DNA from: Bradyrhizobium sp. CB82
Lineage (GTDB): Bacteria; Pseudomonadota; Alphaproteobacteria; Rhizobiales; Xanthobacteraceae
Assembly (NCBI RefSeq): GCF_029714405.1
Contig: NZ_CP121650.1
Span: 434,001 to 498,000 of the forward strand
Length of the DNA stretch: 64,000 nucleotides
Direction of reading: 5' to 3'
A program made the translations under genes and the position numbers. Shown piece by piece: positions 37,340-46,219 of this stretch. Every line of letters begins with the position of its first letter. The first letter of the stretch is position 1. The notes beneath the pieces are model-generated. The model had not been told where the DNA came from. It did not search any database and was given only the letters and a program-made list of their open reading frames with translations.

Positions 37340-39069
37340 CTACCCCAGCCCATCATCGCCTTCCGCGCCACCGCCAGCCCCATCAGCACGAAGGCCGACG
37401 TCACCTCCGGCCCGCCGACCAGGATCCGTGTCGGGGTCTTCATCTTGTTCCATTCATAGGCGCGGAACGGGCCGCGGCGGCCGCCTTCGCCGAGGGCTCC
37501 GACGATGCAATTCAGCGCCGGCGCGAAGGTTTTGGGGTCGGCGCCGAGATGGCCGAGCGCGATCAAGGCGAGCGCCGCGTCGAATGCGTTCATCTCGGCA
37601 ACCAGCATCTCGCCGTGGACGTAGCCGAGCACGCGGGCGCGGATGAAATCGAAAGCGCCGTCGGGATCGATCGCGGCTTGCGCCGCCAGCGGCAGCGACA
37701 GGAACGTCGCATAGCAACGGCCGAAATAGGCGCTGTAGAGCTCTGGCAGATAGTAGATGTGCGATCGCGGATTGGCGAAGGCGCCGCTCGCCGCCAGCCG
37801 CTTCTGGAAGGCGATGATGCGATGCACGGTGGCGAGCCGCGCCGGTGTCTCCAGAACCTTCCAGCGCTCCAGATTGCGGAAGGACACTTCGAGGATGTCG
37901 AGGTTCAGCGTCGGATCGAGATCGTTGCCGTAGGGCCGCTCGCCGGCGAGATTGTCGATCCAGGTGGCGACGCCGCCTTCGTAGTCGATGTTGTCGTTGA
38001 GCGGCACGGTGACGCGCGGCTCGTTGACGCCCTCGCGCACCTGGTAGCCGGCGTAGAAATCGAGCAGCGGCTGGGCGAGGATCGGATCCTCACTGCCGGC
38101 CTGCGTCGCGGCCGAGAACGAACACGCCGTGGTGTCGCAGTCCGGCACGTAGACGCCGAAGCCGAGGTCCTGCTTGATCTGCGCGAAGAAGCGCGAGAAG
38201 CGCGGATGCGGCGGCGGCGCCAGCGCGGTGATGACGTCGAAGCGCGTGCCGTCCGTGCCCATCACCTCCTCGCGGCTGATGTTGATGCAGAAATCGACCA
38301 TGTCGGCGATCGCGGCTTGCGCGGCGGTGGCCTCAGTGGGCGAGGCGAGGCCGGTCTCTCGATAGGCGAGCAACGCCTCGATGAAGAAGGCGTCGTAATA
38401 GGCCGAGCGGTGGCGGATCTGCACCGGCTCCCACATCGGCTCGGCGATGCCCCTCCAGGGCGGATTGATGATGGCGCGTGCGCCCGAGCGTGCGATGAAG
38501 ATGCGCGCGAGGTTGAACAGCAGCGAGGAGTTCTTGTAGCCGCGCGCGTTCAGGCCGGTCAGCGCCATGATCAACTCGCGCCCGCGCAGATCCGGGTCGC
38601 CGATCAGGTTGAACGCGGCATAGGTCGGCAGAAAGCCGTTCTGGCCATAGCTGCGCAGCAGATGATGCGCGCAGTCGCGGATCACGTTGTCGACCTGCGC
38701 CAGCGCCGGCGCCGCCCCGTTGAAAGCGGTCGGCGGCGGCTTGGGATGGTCGAGCGCGATGGTGTCGAGGAGGTCGGCGACCGGACGTCCGACCGCCTCC
38801 CAGTCGGGCTCGGCATCGTCGCGGGCGCCGGTCAGAGCCGCGCGCAGCCGGGTGAGCCTGGTCTCATCGCGCAGGTCGGGCAGGCCGGCGCGGCGCAGCA
38901 GCGCCCGGAGGGCCGGATTGCCGAGCGCGGTCTTGTAGAATTTTGCCAGATGCGGATCGCCGGTGGCCGGGCCCGCCAGCACGGGATCGCAGACGTCGTA
39001 GAGCGAGGGGCCATCCTTCTGTGCCGTCAGGGCGCGGAAGGCGTGACCGGCGAAATAATGAAAACTCAT
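37294..39069 (-). CDS. large protein of unknown function, terpene-cyclase-like motif
   Basis: A 591-residue soluble protein without signal peptide. The sequence is mainly helical, with repeated patterns like LLFNLARIFIARSGAR and DAFFIEALLAYRETG that suggest an alpha/alpha toroid. Residues 310-315 read DCDTTA, close to the DxDD-TA acid motif of class II terpene/squalene cyclases, but the last acid is replaced by Thr and QW repeats are not obvious. I recall similar proteins only as hypothetical in rhizobia. The last 15 residues (SRAPDAAQHAAMRC) come from repeat doublet B. It lies between the SNase-like gene and the pseudo-caspase. Confidence 0.7.
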   Translation of the reverse strand: MSFHYFAGHAFRALTAQKDGPSLYDVCDPVLAGPATGDPHLAKFYKTALGNPALRALLRRAGLPDLRDETRLTRLRAALTGARDDAEPDWEAVGRPVADLLDTIALDHPKPPPTAFNGAAPALAQVDNVIRDCAHHLLRSYGQNGFLPTYAAFNLIGDPDLRGRELIMALTGLNARGYKNSSLLFNLARIFIARSGARAIINPPWRGIAEPMWEPVQIRHRSAYYDAFFIEALLAYRETGLASPTEATAAQAAIADMVDFCINISREEVMGTDGTRFDVITALAPPPHPRFSRFFAQIKQDLGFGVYVPDCDTTACSFSAATQAGSEDPILAQPLLDFYAGYQVREGVNEPRVTVPLNDNIDYEGGVATWIDNLAGERPYGNDLDPTLNLDILEVSFRNLERWKVLETPARLATVHRIIAFQKRLAASGAFANPRSHIYYLPELYSAYFGRCYATFLSLPLAAQAAIDPDGAFDFIRARVLGYVHGEMLVAEMNAFDAALALIALGHLGADPKTFAPALNCIVGALGEGGRRGPFRAYEWNKMKTPTRILVGGPEVTSAFVLMGLAVARKAMMGWGSSRAPDAAQHAAMRC

Positions 39070-39490
39070 GAAGGTCCTGGTCGCGCGGGGTCTTGCCGGG
39101 GTTCACGGCATGCTGTTCCGGCAACGCGCCGACATCCCCCGCAAGTGATTGAAAAGTGTCACGAATTCGCAGGGAACACAAATGTGACCGATATCACAGA
39201 AAAATCCGGCGAGAGCACTGCCAGAAAAGGGCAAAAAAGGGGGCCAAACAACGAAAAAATCCGCATCCGCGGCGTTGCAGATTAATAAGCATATTCAGTG
39301 GTTTAGCTAAAAAGAACGGCAATCTATTGCCCCGGGGGCGATATCCGGTTAAGGGTTTGTTTGGTGCGGCGCCGCAAATTGCGCGCAATTCGGGGACACA
39401 TCCCCGGCCAATCCCTCAAACCTAAAGACGCCATCGCGCTACTCAAACAGGTACGCGCGCCGCGATGGCTCCTGACAGGAATGAACCGAG
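39070..39490. other. divergent promoter region upstream of the pseudo-caspase
   Basis: A 421-base gap between divergent genes. The centre (39255-39335) is AT-rich (TAATAAGCATATTCAGTGG, TAGCTAAAAAG). No gene, RNA or strong palindrome was seen. Both promoters should be here. Confidence 0.5.
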
Positions 39491-40339
39491 ATGAATGTAA
39501 GGCAGCTCGACATTTCCCGACGCACCATTGCGGTCGCCGCCGCTCTGATCGGCACGGTGTCGCTGGCGATCGGCGCCCACGCTGCCCTGAACATGCGCGC
39601 CCTCGATGCCGCCAAGGCGGTCTCGACCGCTGAGGTCACCGGTTCGGTCGGCCACACCTCGCGCCTCGCCCTCGTCATCGGCAATGGTCATTATCCCGAC
39701 GCCAATGCACCGCTGTCGCAGTCGATCAACGACGCCCGCGCGCTGTCGTCCTCGCTGCGCAAGAACGGTTTCGACGTCGACATGGTGGAGGACGCCAGCC
39801 GGGACGACATGGTCCGCGCCGTCAGCCGCCTCAAGTCGAAGATCACGCGCGACAGCGTCGTCATGCTGTTCTTCGGCGGCTACGGTGTGCAGGCCGGCCG
39901 CGAGAGCTACATGCTGCCGGTCGATGCCGTGATCTGGAAGGAAAACGACGTCCGCCGCAACGGCGTCTCGATCGAGAGCGTGCTCGAGATGATGAAGGAG
40001 CAGGGCGCCAAGGCCAAGCTCGTCGTCGTCGATGCCTCGCGCCGCAACCCCTATGAGCGCCGCTTCCGCTCCTACAGCCACGGGCTGGCGCCGATCAGTG
40101 CACCCGACAACGCGCTCATTCTCTCGTCCGCCTCGCCCGGCAAGGTCGCCGACGACGGCAAGGGCGAGCACAGCGTGCTGGTCAGCGAGCTCCTGAACAA
40201 CCTCAATGCGCAGGGCAGCGCCGAAAGCGTCTTCAACAAGACCCGCGTCGCCATCTCCCGCGCATCCGAAGGCGACCAGGTCCCGACGGTGTCGTCCTCG
40301 CTGCTGGAAGACATCCAGTTCGACCAGGCCGGCGGCTAG
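39491..40339 (+). CDS. caspase-fold protein lacking the catalytic dyad
   Basis: A 282-residue protein: N-terminal membrane or signal segment (TIAVAAALIGTVSLAIGAHAA), then a p20-like caspase/metacaspase domain (LALVIGNGHYP, SINDARALSSSLRKNGFDVD). The SGHG His is replaced by Tyr131 (FFGGYGVQ) and the DAC Cys by Ser183 (VVVDASRRNP), so peptidase activity should be absent. The rest of the fold is well preserved (SYMLPVDA, ILSSASPGKVA). This is the YS-type pseudo-caspase known from alphaproteobacteria. It probably acts as a scaffold or sensor at the envelope. A paralogue with TPRs lies at 61690. Confidence 0.9.
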   Translation: MNVRQLDISRRTIAVAAALIGTVSLAIGAHAALNMRALDAAKAVSTAEVTGSVGHTSRLALVIGNGHYPDANAPLSQSINDARALSSSLRKNGFDVDMVEDASRDDMVRAVSRLKSKITRDSVVMLFFGGYGVQAGRESYMLPVDAVIWKENDVRRNGVSIESVLEMMKEQGAKAKLVVVDASRRNPYERRFRSYSHGLAPISAPDNALILSSASPGKVADDGKGEHSVLVSELLNNLNAQGSAESVFNKTRVAISRASEGDQVPTVSSSLLEDIQFDQAGG

Positions 40340-40360
40340 TTTTTCATATCATGCAAGGTC

Positions 40361-40498
40361 TCGTGCCCCGGACGCGGCGCATCGTGCAGTGATGCTGCGC
40401 TGAGCCGGGGCCCATGCCTGCCCCGCTTGCATTGCTGAGCCCATGGGTCCTAGCTCAGCGCAGCAGCGTTATACGCTGCAGCGCGTCCGGGAATGAGC
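40361..40498. repeat. REP-type doublet C
   Basis: Ends CGTGCCCCGGACGC and GCGCGTCCGGGAATGAG, inner ends GAGCCGGGGCCC and GGGTCCTAGCTC, with the GCAGCG/CGCTGC stems as in doublets A and B. It lies between the converging pseudo-caspase and adaptor genes. Confidence 0.7.
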
Positions 40499-40511
40499 TT
40501 CGCGGAAGGTT

Positions 40512-41417
40512 CTACTTCGTCTCCGCGCTCGCCATCACCGGGCGCACCGGGTCGCCTTCGCGCAGCAGCGCGCCGGCGCGGGCAACGACGATGTCGCCTT
40601 CGTTGACGCCGTCGCGGATCTCGATATTGCCCCCGAACATCAGTCCGATCTCGACGCGCTTGGTCTCGACGCGGTTGCGGCGGATGATCTGCACCACGGT
40701 GCCGGCGGGGCTGTACTGCACGGCGGTGAGCGGGACGGCGACATTGCAGCTTTGCCCGGTCTTGATCAGCGCGCGGGCGCTGGAATTCAGCAGCAGCCGC
40801 CGCGGCGTCGAGATGCCGATATGGACCATGCCCTGCTGGATGTTCGGCTCGACCGTCGGTCCGATCTTGCGCACCTTGCCGTCGATGTCGCCGGCACCCG
40901 CGATGCGCACGGTGGCCGGCTGGTTCACCGCGAGCTTCTTGATATCGGCGGTGGCGACGAGGCCGACGAGGTCATATTCGCTGCGCGCCACGATCGAGAA
41001 CAACGCTTCGCCGCGCGGCGAGGCCGGCGCGCCGATCTGCGCGGTCGAGGCCGAGATCACGCCGGCGACTGGTGCCGTCACCTGGACCGTGCCGCCTTCG
41101 GGCAAAGCCAGCCGCGCCAGCACTTGGCCGGCAGTGATGGTGTCGCCGGCTTCCGCCAGCATCTCCGTCACCTTCAATCCCGGCCGCTCGGGCCTCACCG
41201 AGGTCTCCTCACGCGCGATGATCGTGCCGCTCGCCTCCACGATGTCGGAGAAACAGGACTTTGCCGCCTTCAGCACCGTGACCGCCGGTCCCTTGGGCGC
41301 CTCCTCATCGGCGGCGCGTGCCGGGAGGAGGCCAAGAAAAAGGCAAAGGCCGACCGCTAAGGCGACGGGAAACAGGGCTTTGCGAGGTTTGCGGGCGCAA
41401 TGACGCATCGGGCTCAT
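40512..41417 (-). CDS. orphan HlyD/RND-type periplasmic adaptor
   Basis: A 301-residue periplasmic adaptor of an efflux system: N-terminal signal segment (LFPVALAVGLCLFLGLLPARA), lipoyl/barrel domains (VEASGTIIAREETSVRPERPGLKVTEMLAEAGDTITAGQVLARL; APVAGVISASTAQIGAPAS), and the beta-barrel and membrane-proximal parts. It is clearly a paralogue of the adaptor at 59703 (shared CFSDIV and APAS..G segments), but no pump gene is next to it. The start is uncertain among 41438 (GTG), 41417 and 41408; 41417 is a compromise. Confidence 0.85.
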   Translation of the reverse strand: MSPMRHCARKPRKALFPVALAVGLCLFLGLLPARAADEEAPKGPAVTVLKAAKSCFSDIVEASGTIIAREETSVRPERPGLKVTEMLAEAGDTITAGQVLARLALPEGGTVQVTAPVAGVISASTAQIGAPASPRGEALFSIVARSEYDLVGLVATADIKKLAVNQPATVRIAGAGDIDGKVRKIGPTVEPNIQQGMVHIGISTPRRLLLNSSARALIKTGQSCNVAVPLTAVQYSPAGTVVQIIRRNRVETKRVEIGLMFGGNIEIRDGVNEGDIVVARAGALLREGDPVRPVMASAETK

Positions 41418-41572
41418 CCAAGGGATCGAAGGCTTCACTCGATAGCAGATGGCTGGGGTTCAGACCATGGCGCCCCGGTGCCGGAGCGGGATGGAATGCC
41501 GCAGGTACGTCCGCGGCAAGCCTTTGATTAGTCGCAGGATTGAAGATCAGGTTCGGCGCCTGGCGCCATCCG

Positions 41573-41749
41573 TCAGCCGCGGCCTTCGCCGAGCAGCCTG
41601 CCGGTTGTGCGATTGATCAGGTGCAGACGCGCACACGCCGGGCAGGTCACCGAGTCGTGCGTATCCTTGGCATCGGTCGGCTCAGCCGTAAGCCGATGCT
41701 GAACGTTCATGCCGGTCTGCGGGCATTTGAAGACAATATGACGGTCCAT
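41573..41749 (-). CDS. 58-residue Cys-rich (zinc-ribbon-like) protein
   Basis: The frame starts with ATG at 41749 and encodes MDRHIVFKCPQTGMNVQHRL, then a linker, VTCPACARLHLINRTTG and a short basic end. The CPxxG and CPxC knuckles form half and full zinc-ribbon motifs. I recall nearly identical small proteins in Bradyrhizobium. Its function is unknown. It was below the length used for frame listing but has good coding character. No strong ribosome-binding site is visible. Confidence 0.65.
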   Translation of the reverse strand: MDRHIVFKCPQTGMNVQHRLTAEPTDAKDTHDSVTCPACARLHLINRTTGRLLGEGRG

Positions 41750-41828
41750 TGCGTGCCGGAATATGACGGTAGCGAACCGCGCCCGAAACTACGGTTGAAT
41801 ACGTAGATGCGGGCGCAGCCTGGGCGGC

Positions 41829-42944
41829 TCAAGGCAGCGCGACGAACTCCACCCAGTTCGGCTTCTTGCCGGTCGGATAGGACTTCAGCTTGGTTAACGC
41901 GCCACTCGTCTGGTCGATCGCATAAACCGTCATGCTGTCGGACAATTCGCCGACGGCGGCGACATAGCGGCCGGTGGGATCGACATTGAAGCCGCGCGGC
42001 TGCTTCTCGGTCGGCACGGTGCCGACCGTGGTGAGCTTGCCGCTGGCGGGATCGATCTTGTAGGCGGTGAGCGTGTTGGTTGTGCGCTCCGAAGCATAGA
42101 GGAAGCGGCCGTCGGGCGTGACGTGGATGTCGGCAGCCCAGGGCTTGCCGCCAAGGCTTTCGGGCAGCGCGGTGGTCCGCTGGATCTCGCTCCAGGCGCC
42201 ATTCTTCGCGTCATAGGCGAACGCCGCGACGTCGCCGTTCAGCTCGTGGATGAGATAGACGTATTTGCCGTTGGGGTGGAATACGAAGTGCCGCGGACCC
42301 GATTTCGCCGGCACCTTGTAGACAGGCGGATCGCTCGGCGTCAGCTCGCCGGTGCTGGCATTGAAGGCAAAGGCCAGCACCTGGTCGGAGCCGAGATTGG
42401 TCGCGAACGCAAAACGGTTGTCGGGCGAGGGGATGAACGCGTGCGCATTCAGCCCGGTCGGGATGACCTGCTTGGGCGCGCCGACGACGCCGGTCCCGGA
42501 CAGTGGATTGAGCGCGACCGTGTTGCCGCCATAGGAGGCGCTGAGCACGAACTTGCCGGTGCGGTCGGTCATGACATAGGCCATGCTGTCGGCGAGCGGC
42601 CCGTTGCCGATGTGCCTGAGCGTGCCGGTCTTCTGATCGATCGCAAAGCTCGCGGCCGAGAACGGTTGCGAGCGCACGCCGACGATCAGCACGCGGTGGT
42701 CGGGTGTCACCGCAAGCGGCGTCGATGAGCCGGGCTTCCCGATGCCGACGATGGGCGCGGTCTGCACCGGGCTCATCTCGCCCTTGCCGTCGATGCGGAA
42801 GACCGAGATGTCGTTGCTGTCGGCATTGCCGACATAGGCAAATGTGTCGGCCATGCCGGCGCTGACTCCGAATTGAGTGACGAGAATGACTGCGCATGCC
42901 GCAACGGGCAGGCGCAGGGCGGGACAGTGGGTCGGTCGGGACAT
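41829..42944 (-). CDS. secreted beta-propeller (lactonase-like) protein
   Basis: A 371-residue protein with signal peptide (LPVAACAVILVTQFGVSAGMA) and a seven-bladed propeller of the lactonase/6-phosphogluconolactonase (YbhE-like) family. Repeated blade motifs include YVGNADSNDISVFRID, PSPDNRFAFATNLGSDQVLAF, HPNGKYVYLIHELNGDVAAF and VTPDGRFLYASERTTNTLTAY. A periplasmic location argues against the cytosolic pentose pathway; a different lactone or a binding role is possible. The ATG at 42944 follows GGAGGAAG; the frame upstream lacks signal character. Confidence 0.88.
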   Translation of the reverse strand: MSRPTHCPALRLPVAACAVILVTQFGVSAGMADTFAYVGNADSNDISVFRIDGKGEMSPVQTAPIVGIGKPGSSTPLAVTPDHRVLIVGVRSQPFSAASFAIDQKTGTLRHIGNGPLADSMAYVMTDRTGKFVLSASYGGNTVALNPLSGTGVVGAPKQVIPTGLNAHAFIPSPDNRFAFATNLGSDQVLAFAFNASTGELTPSDPPVYKVPAKSGPRHFVFHPNGKYVYLIHELNGDVAAFAYDAKNGAWSEIQRTTALPESLGGKPWAADIHVTPDGRFLYASERTTNTLTAYKIDPASGKLTTVGTVPTEKQPRGFNVDPTGRYVAAVGELSDSMTVYAIDQTSGALTKLKSYPTGKKPNWVEFVALP

Positions 42945-43289
42945 CCGGCTTCCTCCAGCTTCAAAAATCGCCGTTGCCGTCCGGCATGGCTGTTCTCGGT
43001 TGTGGGCGAGGATATCCAGCTCCGTGCCATTGCACCAAAATCCAATTTGGATCGAACAATACCGAAATTGTATCGGTTGACGCGTGAAAGCGCGCAATTG
43101 GGCGTCTGAACCAACGCGCCGGGGATGCATTGAATCCGGGCATGACGGGTGACAACCGGCCACAACAGGGATGGCGGACGCAGCTCATTTTGCCGGTTTC
43201 TGGCTGCGACACCAACGCATTGGTACGCGCTGACGCCTGACCTGTTCCCGGTATGCACGCCCATCTCTCAGCGCGAAAGGGGGCTGACC
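42945..43289. other. intergenic promoter region
   Basis: A 345-base gap. An AT-rich patch at 43025-43080 (AATCCAATTTGG, TACCGAAATTGTATCGG) probably carries the lactonase-like gene's promoter on the minus strand. No other feature was seen. Confidence 0.4.
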
Positions 43290-43466
43290 GTGCCCCGCGA
43301 AAACGATCTCGAAGGCAAGCCCGACATGGGCGGCAAGCATGGCGGCCAGGCCGGTCAGCCTAAATCTCCGCCACGCCCAAAAACGAGCCAGCGCGATGCG
43401 GACGTGGTGACGAAGCAGCACACCGATCAAACCGATCGCAAGCCGCAGCCGACCAAGAAGAGATAG
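43290..43466 (+). CDS. 58-residue hydrophilic protein
   Basis: A GTG start at 43290 is preceded by GAAAGGGGG. The product is very hydrophilic, Gly/Lys/Pro/Gln-rich (KHGGQAGQPKSPPRPKTSQRD), and ends QPTKKR. Such proteins resemble small stress-related, probably disordered proteins; no family is recognisable. The start signal is the main support. Confidence 0.45.
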   Translation: MPRENDLEGKPDMGGKHGGQAGQPKSPPRPKTSQRDADVVTKQHTDQTDRKPQPTKKR

Positions 43467-43609
43467 TTCAGCAAGTCATTGGCCCCAGGATAGTGGCCAA
43501 GATACTGGTCCTTGGGTGCGCTCACAGGCCGCAGCAGAAGAGGAACGGCATCGTCGTTCGGCTGTTCTAGAATCCCTGCCTGCGGCGGGAGGCTTTTGCG
43601 GAGGCTGAC

Positions 43610-43729
43610 GTGTTTTGGATCTATTGGGACACCGCCTGGTCGATCATCATCAGCGGCATCATGGTCGCGACCATCGTCGCGCATCCCGATGCCGAGTTCG
43701 CGGAAGTGCGCGCAGCAAAACAGTCCTGA
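43610..43729 (+). CDS. 39-residue single-helix membrane protein
   Basis: A GTG start at 43610 with GGAGG six bases upstream. The product begins FWIYWDTAWSIIISGIMVAT, one membrane helix with aromatic residues at its edge, then a short charged end. Length and composition suggest a small accessory membrane protein. Evidence is the start signal and the clean helix. It precedes the chemoreceptor gene by about 165 bases. Confidence 0.5.
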   Translation: MFWIYWDTAWSIIISGIMVATIVAHPDAEFAEVRAAKQS

Positions 43730-43894
43730 AGGTCGGCGCTGCGTCCGGGTTTGCGTGTCTCCGTAGTTCTGCGGAGTTTGCCGCGCCGCGCGCCATTTGT
43801 CGAAAGCGACGGCCTTTGCCGGTATCGAGGTCAACCAAATCTTAGTGGCTGCGACGGTAATTTTCTGCATCTCTTAAAGGATGCGGCGGTCGCA

Positions 43895-45994
43895 ATGAAA
43901 TTGTTCGGCAATCCCTCCATTCGTTCGGTTCTCGGCGCCATCATCGGCATCCTCGGCCTGTTTCTGATCGCCCAGCTCGCGACCGAGCTCTATGGCGCCG
44001 TTGAGCGCAACGCCGCGGCGCAGAAGCTCGAGCGCTTTGCCGGCACCGACCAGCAGCTGTTCGCGACCCTGCTCGGCTTTCGCCTGGAGCGTGGTACCTT
44101 CCTGTCGGCGCTGCTCGCGGAGGGGCCGGCCAACGCCAATGCCGACAACCGCATCGCCACCAACCGGCAATTGTCGGAAGCCGCCTACAAGAGCGTGCTC
44201 GAACGTCTCGAGGGCGTGACCGATTCCCGTCTCGCCGGCGCCCTGAGCAGGATGATTGCGATCCATGACGCGCTCGTGCCGCTCCGGCCCAAGGCGGAAG
44301 CCGCCATCCACCAGGCGAAGGCAGAGCGCGACATGAAGCTCGCCGACGATTTCCGCAAGACCGCACAGGACTATCTCGACGGGATTCTGGCGCTGACGGG
44401 CGAGCTCGAGAACGCGTTGAAGCTCAGCGATCCCGTGGTCGATCACCTCCTGGGCGTGAAGCAGTCGGCCTGGGCCACGCGCAATTTCGGCGGCCTGGTC
44501 GCGGTCCGCCTGGAAGCCGCGGCGGCCAGCGCCAAGCCCTGGAGCGCCGCCGACATGGTCGGCGCCGCCGAGGATGCCGGCCGTGCCAAGCAGGCCTGGA
44601 GCCAGGTGCTGGATGCAGCCGGCCGCACCGATGCGCCCGCCAGCCTCACCGACGTGATCGCGCGCTCGAAACAGGGCGAAGCCGCGGCCATGGTGGAGCG
44701 CCAGCAGGGTTTCATCAAGACGTTGAGCAACAACCAGACGATCGACATCAAGATCGAGGACCTCTCCAAGCTCAACACCGCCATCCTCAATTATAGCGTC
44801 GAGGCCGGGCAGGTCGCGCTTGCCGAGATGGTCGCGCGCGCCGGGCAGCAGATGAGCTCGGCGAAGTGGAGCCTCGTATTCAATGGCGCGATGATGGTGG
44901 TCGCGCTCGCCATCACCGTGTTCGGCTTCATCCTCGTCAACCGCCGCGTCAGTGCCCCGATCCGGAAGTTGACCCAGGCGATGCGCTCCCTTGCCGAGCG
45001 CGACTATGCGATCGAACTCGCCGGCATCGAGCGCGGCGACGAGATCGGCGAGATGTCGCGCGCGGTGTCGGTCTTCAGGGAGAACATGATCACGGGCGAT
45101 CGCCTCGCCGAGGAGCAGGCGGCCGAGCAGGGCCGGAAAGAGCGGCGCCAGCTTGCCGTCGAGCGGCTGATCGGAGAGTTCGAGAAGACCGTCACGGAAT
45201 CGCTGCATACGCTCGCCTCGGCGTCCGGCGAACTGAACGCCACCGCGCACTCGATGTCGTCGACCGCCGAGCAGGGCTCGTCGAAAGCGGCCTCCGTTGC
45301 ATCCTTGTCGGGCGACGCGTCGTCCAACGTGCAGACCGTTGCCGCCGCCACGGAAGAGCTGTCGGCGTCGATCGCCGAGATCAGCCGTCAGGTCGCGGAA
45401 TCCTCGAGCATTGCGGGGGCGGCCGCGGCGGAAGCCGATCGCACCAATGGCGAGGTCCAGGCGCTGGCGGACGCCGCCCAGCGCATCGGCGATGTCGTCG
45501 AACTGATCACGGGCATTGCTGAACAGACCAACCTGCTGGCGCTCAACGCCACCATCGAGGCCGCGCGCGCCGGCGAAGCGGGCCGCGGCTTTGCCGTGGT
45601 CGCAGCAGAGGTGAAGAATCTCGCCACGCAAACCGCGAAGGCGACCGAGGAGATCACCGGCCAGGTCGCCGCGATCCAGGGCGCGACGCGTTCGTCCGTG
45701 GCCGCGATCCAGTCGATCGGCACCACCATCCAGCGCGTCAATGAGATCGCGGCCGCGATCGCTGCCGCGGTCGAAGAGCAGGGCGCCGCCACGCGCGAGA
45801 TCGCCCGCAATGTGCAGCAGGCCTCCCAGGGCACCACGGAAGTCTCGCGTCACATCTCCGGTGTCTCACAGGCCGCTGGCGAGACGGGTGCGGCCGCCGG
45901 CGAAGTGCTTGATTCCGCCAAGATGCTGGCGCGCCTGTCGGACGACCTGAAGCGCGAGGTCGACCGTTTCGTCGAGGATCTCAGGGCGGCGTAG
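43895..45994 (+). CDS. methyl-accepting chemotaxis protein
   Basis: A 699-residue receptor: membrane helix 1 ([24 protein letters not shown]), a long periplasmic four-helix-type sensor (about residues 35-320), helix 2 ([26 protein letters not shown]), HAMP, and the signalling domain with the hairpin tip ([31 protein letters not shown]). It would report to a CheA/CheW pair; the che cluster at 17856 lies 24 kb away. The ATG at 43895 is the first good start at the hydrophobic segment. There is no C-terminal CheR-docking pentapeptide; it ends FVEDLRAA. Confidence 0.93.
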   Translation: MKLFGNPSIRSVLGAIIGILGLFLIAQLATELYGAVERNAAAQKLERFAGTDQQLFATLLGFRLERGTFLSALLAEGPANANADNRIATNRQLSEAAYKSVLERLEGVTDSRLAGALSRMIAIHDALVPLRPKAEAAIHQAKAERDMKLADDFRKTAQDYLDGILALTGELENALKLSDPVVDHLLGVKQSAWATRNFGGLVAVRLEAAAASAKPWSAADMVGAAEDAGRAKQAWSQVLDAAGRTDAPASLTDVIARSKQGEAAAMVERQQGFIKTLSNNQTIDIKIEDLSKLNTAILNYSVEAGQVALAEMVARAGQQMSSAKWSLVFNGAMMVVALAITVFGFILVNRRVSAPIRKLTQAMRSLAERDYAIELAGIERGDEIGEMSRAVSVFRENMITGDRLAEEQAAEQGRKERRQLAVERLIGEFEKTVTESLHTLASASGELNATAHSMSSTAEQGSSKAASVASLSGDASSNVQTVAAATEELSASIAEISRQVAESSSIAGAAAAEADRTNGEVQALADAAQRIGDVVELITGIAEQTNLLALNATIEAARAGEAGRGFAVVAAEVKNLATQTAKATEEITGQVAAIQGATRSSVAAIQSIGTTIQRVNEIAAAIAAAVEEQGAATREIARNVQQASQGTTEVSRHISGVSQAAGETGAAAGEVLDSAKMLARLSDDLKREVDRFVEDLRAA

Positions 45995-46008
45995 TTCGAG
46001 ATCAGGAG

Positions 46009-46112
46009 GATGGGTTAGCCGATCACACATCGCCCGTTCAACGAACGACGGCGGAAGGCGTAACCCACCATCCCGCGGGCGAGACAAGCGGTGGTTACGC
46101 CTCCGGCTAACC
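46009..46112. repeat. palindromic repeat (GGTTAGCC ends)
   Basis: Perfect ends GGTTAGCC at 46013-46020 and GGCTAACC at 46105-46112, with inner GGCGTAACCCACC and GGTGGTTACGCC halves. It follows the chemoreceptor gene and may terminate its transcript. Confidence 0.6.
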
Positions 46113-46129
46113 TTACTGTGTCACAACCC

Positions 46130-46219
46130 TCATGGTGAGGAGCGCGAAGCGCGTCTCGAACCATGAGGCCCCGCCTGTGGCCCACATCCTTCGAGACGCT
46201 TGCTTCGCAAGCTCCTCAG
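46130..46219. repeat. palindromic repeat interrupted by the IS
   Basis: First unit CTCATGGTGAGGAGCGCG/CGCGTCTCGAACCATGAG is complete. The second starts CATCCTTCGAGACGCTTGC/GCAAGCTCCTCAG and continues on the other side of the IS at 47757 with CTCAGGATGAGG. Joining the two sides restores CATCCT...AGGATG. Confidence 0.75.

Noticed and set aside
37294..39069. Calling the unknown protein a terpene or squalene cyclase
   Set aside because: Only a DCDTTA motif agrees; QW repeats and the full DxDD motif are missing.
43427..43870. 147-codon minus-strand frame
   Set aside because: No ribosome-binding site or family; it covers a better-supported short plus-strand gene with GGAGG.
43874..45853. 659-codon minus-strand frame opposite the chemoreceptor
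   Set aside because: The chemoreceptor on the plus strand has HAMP and the conserved tip; the other frame is a shadow.
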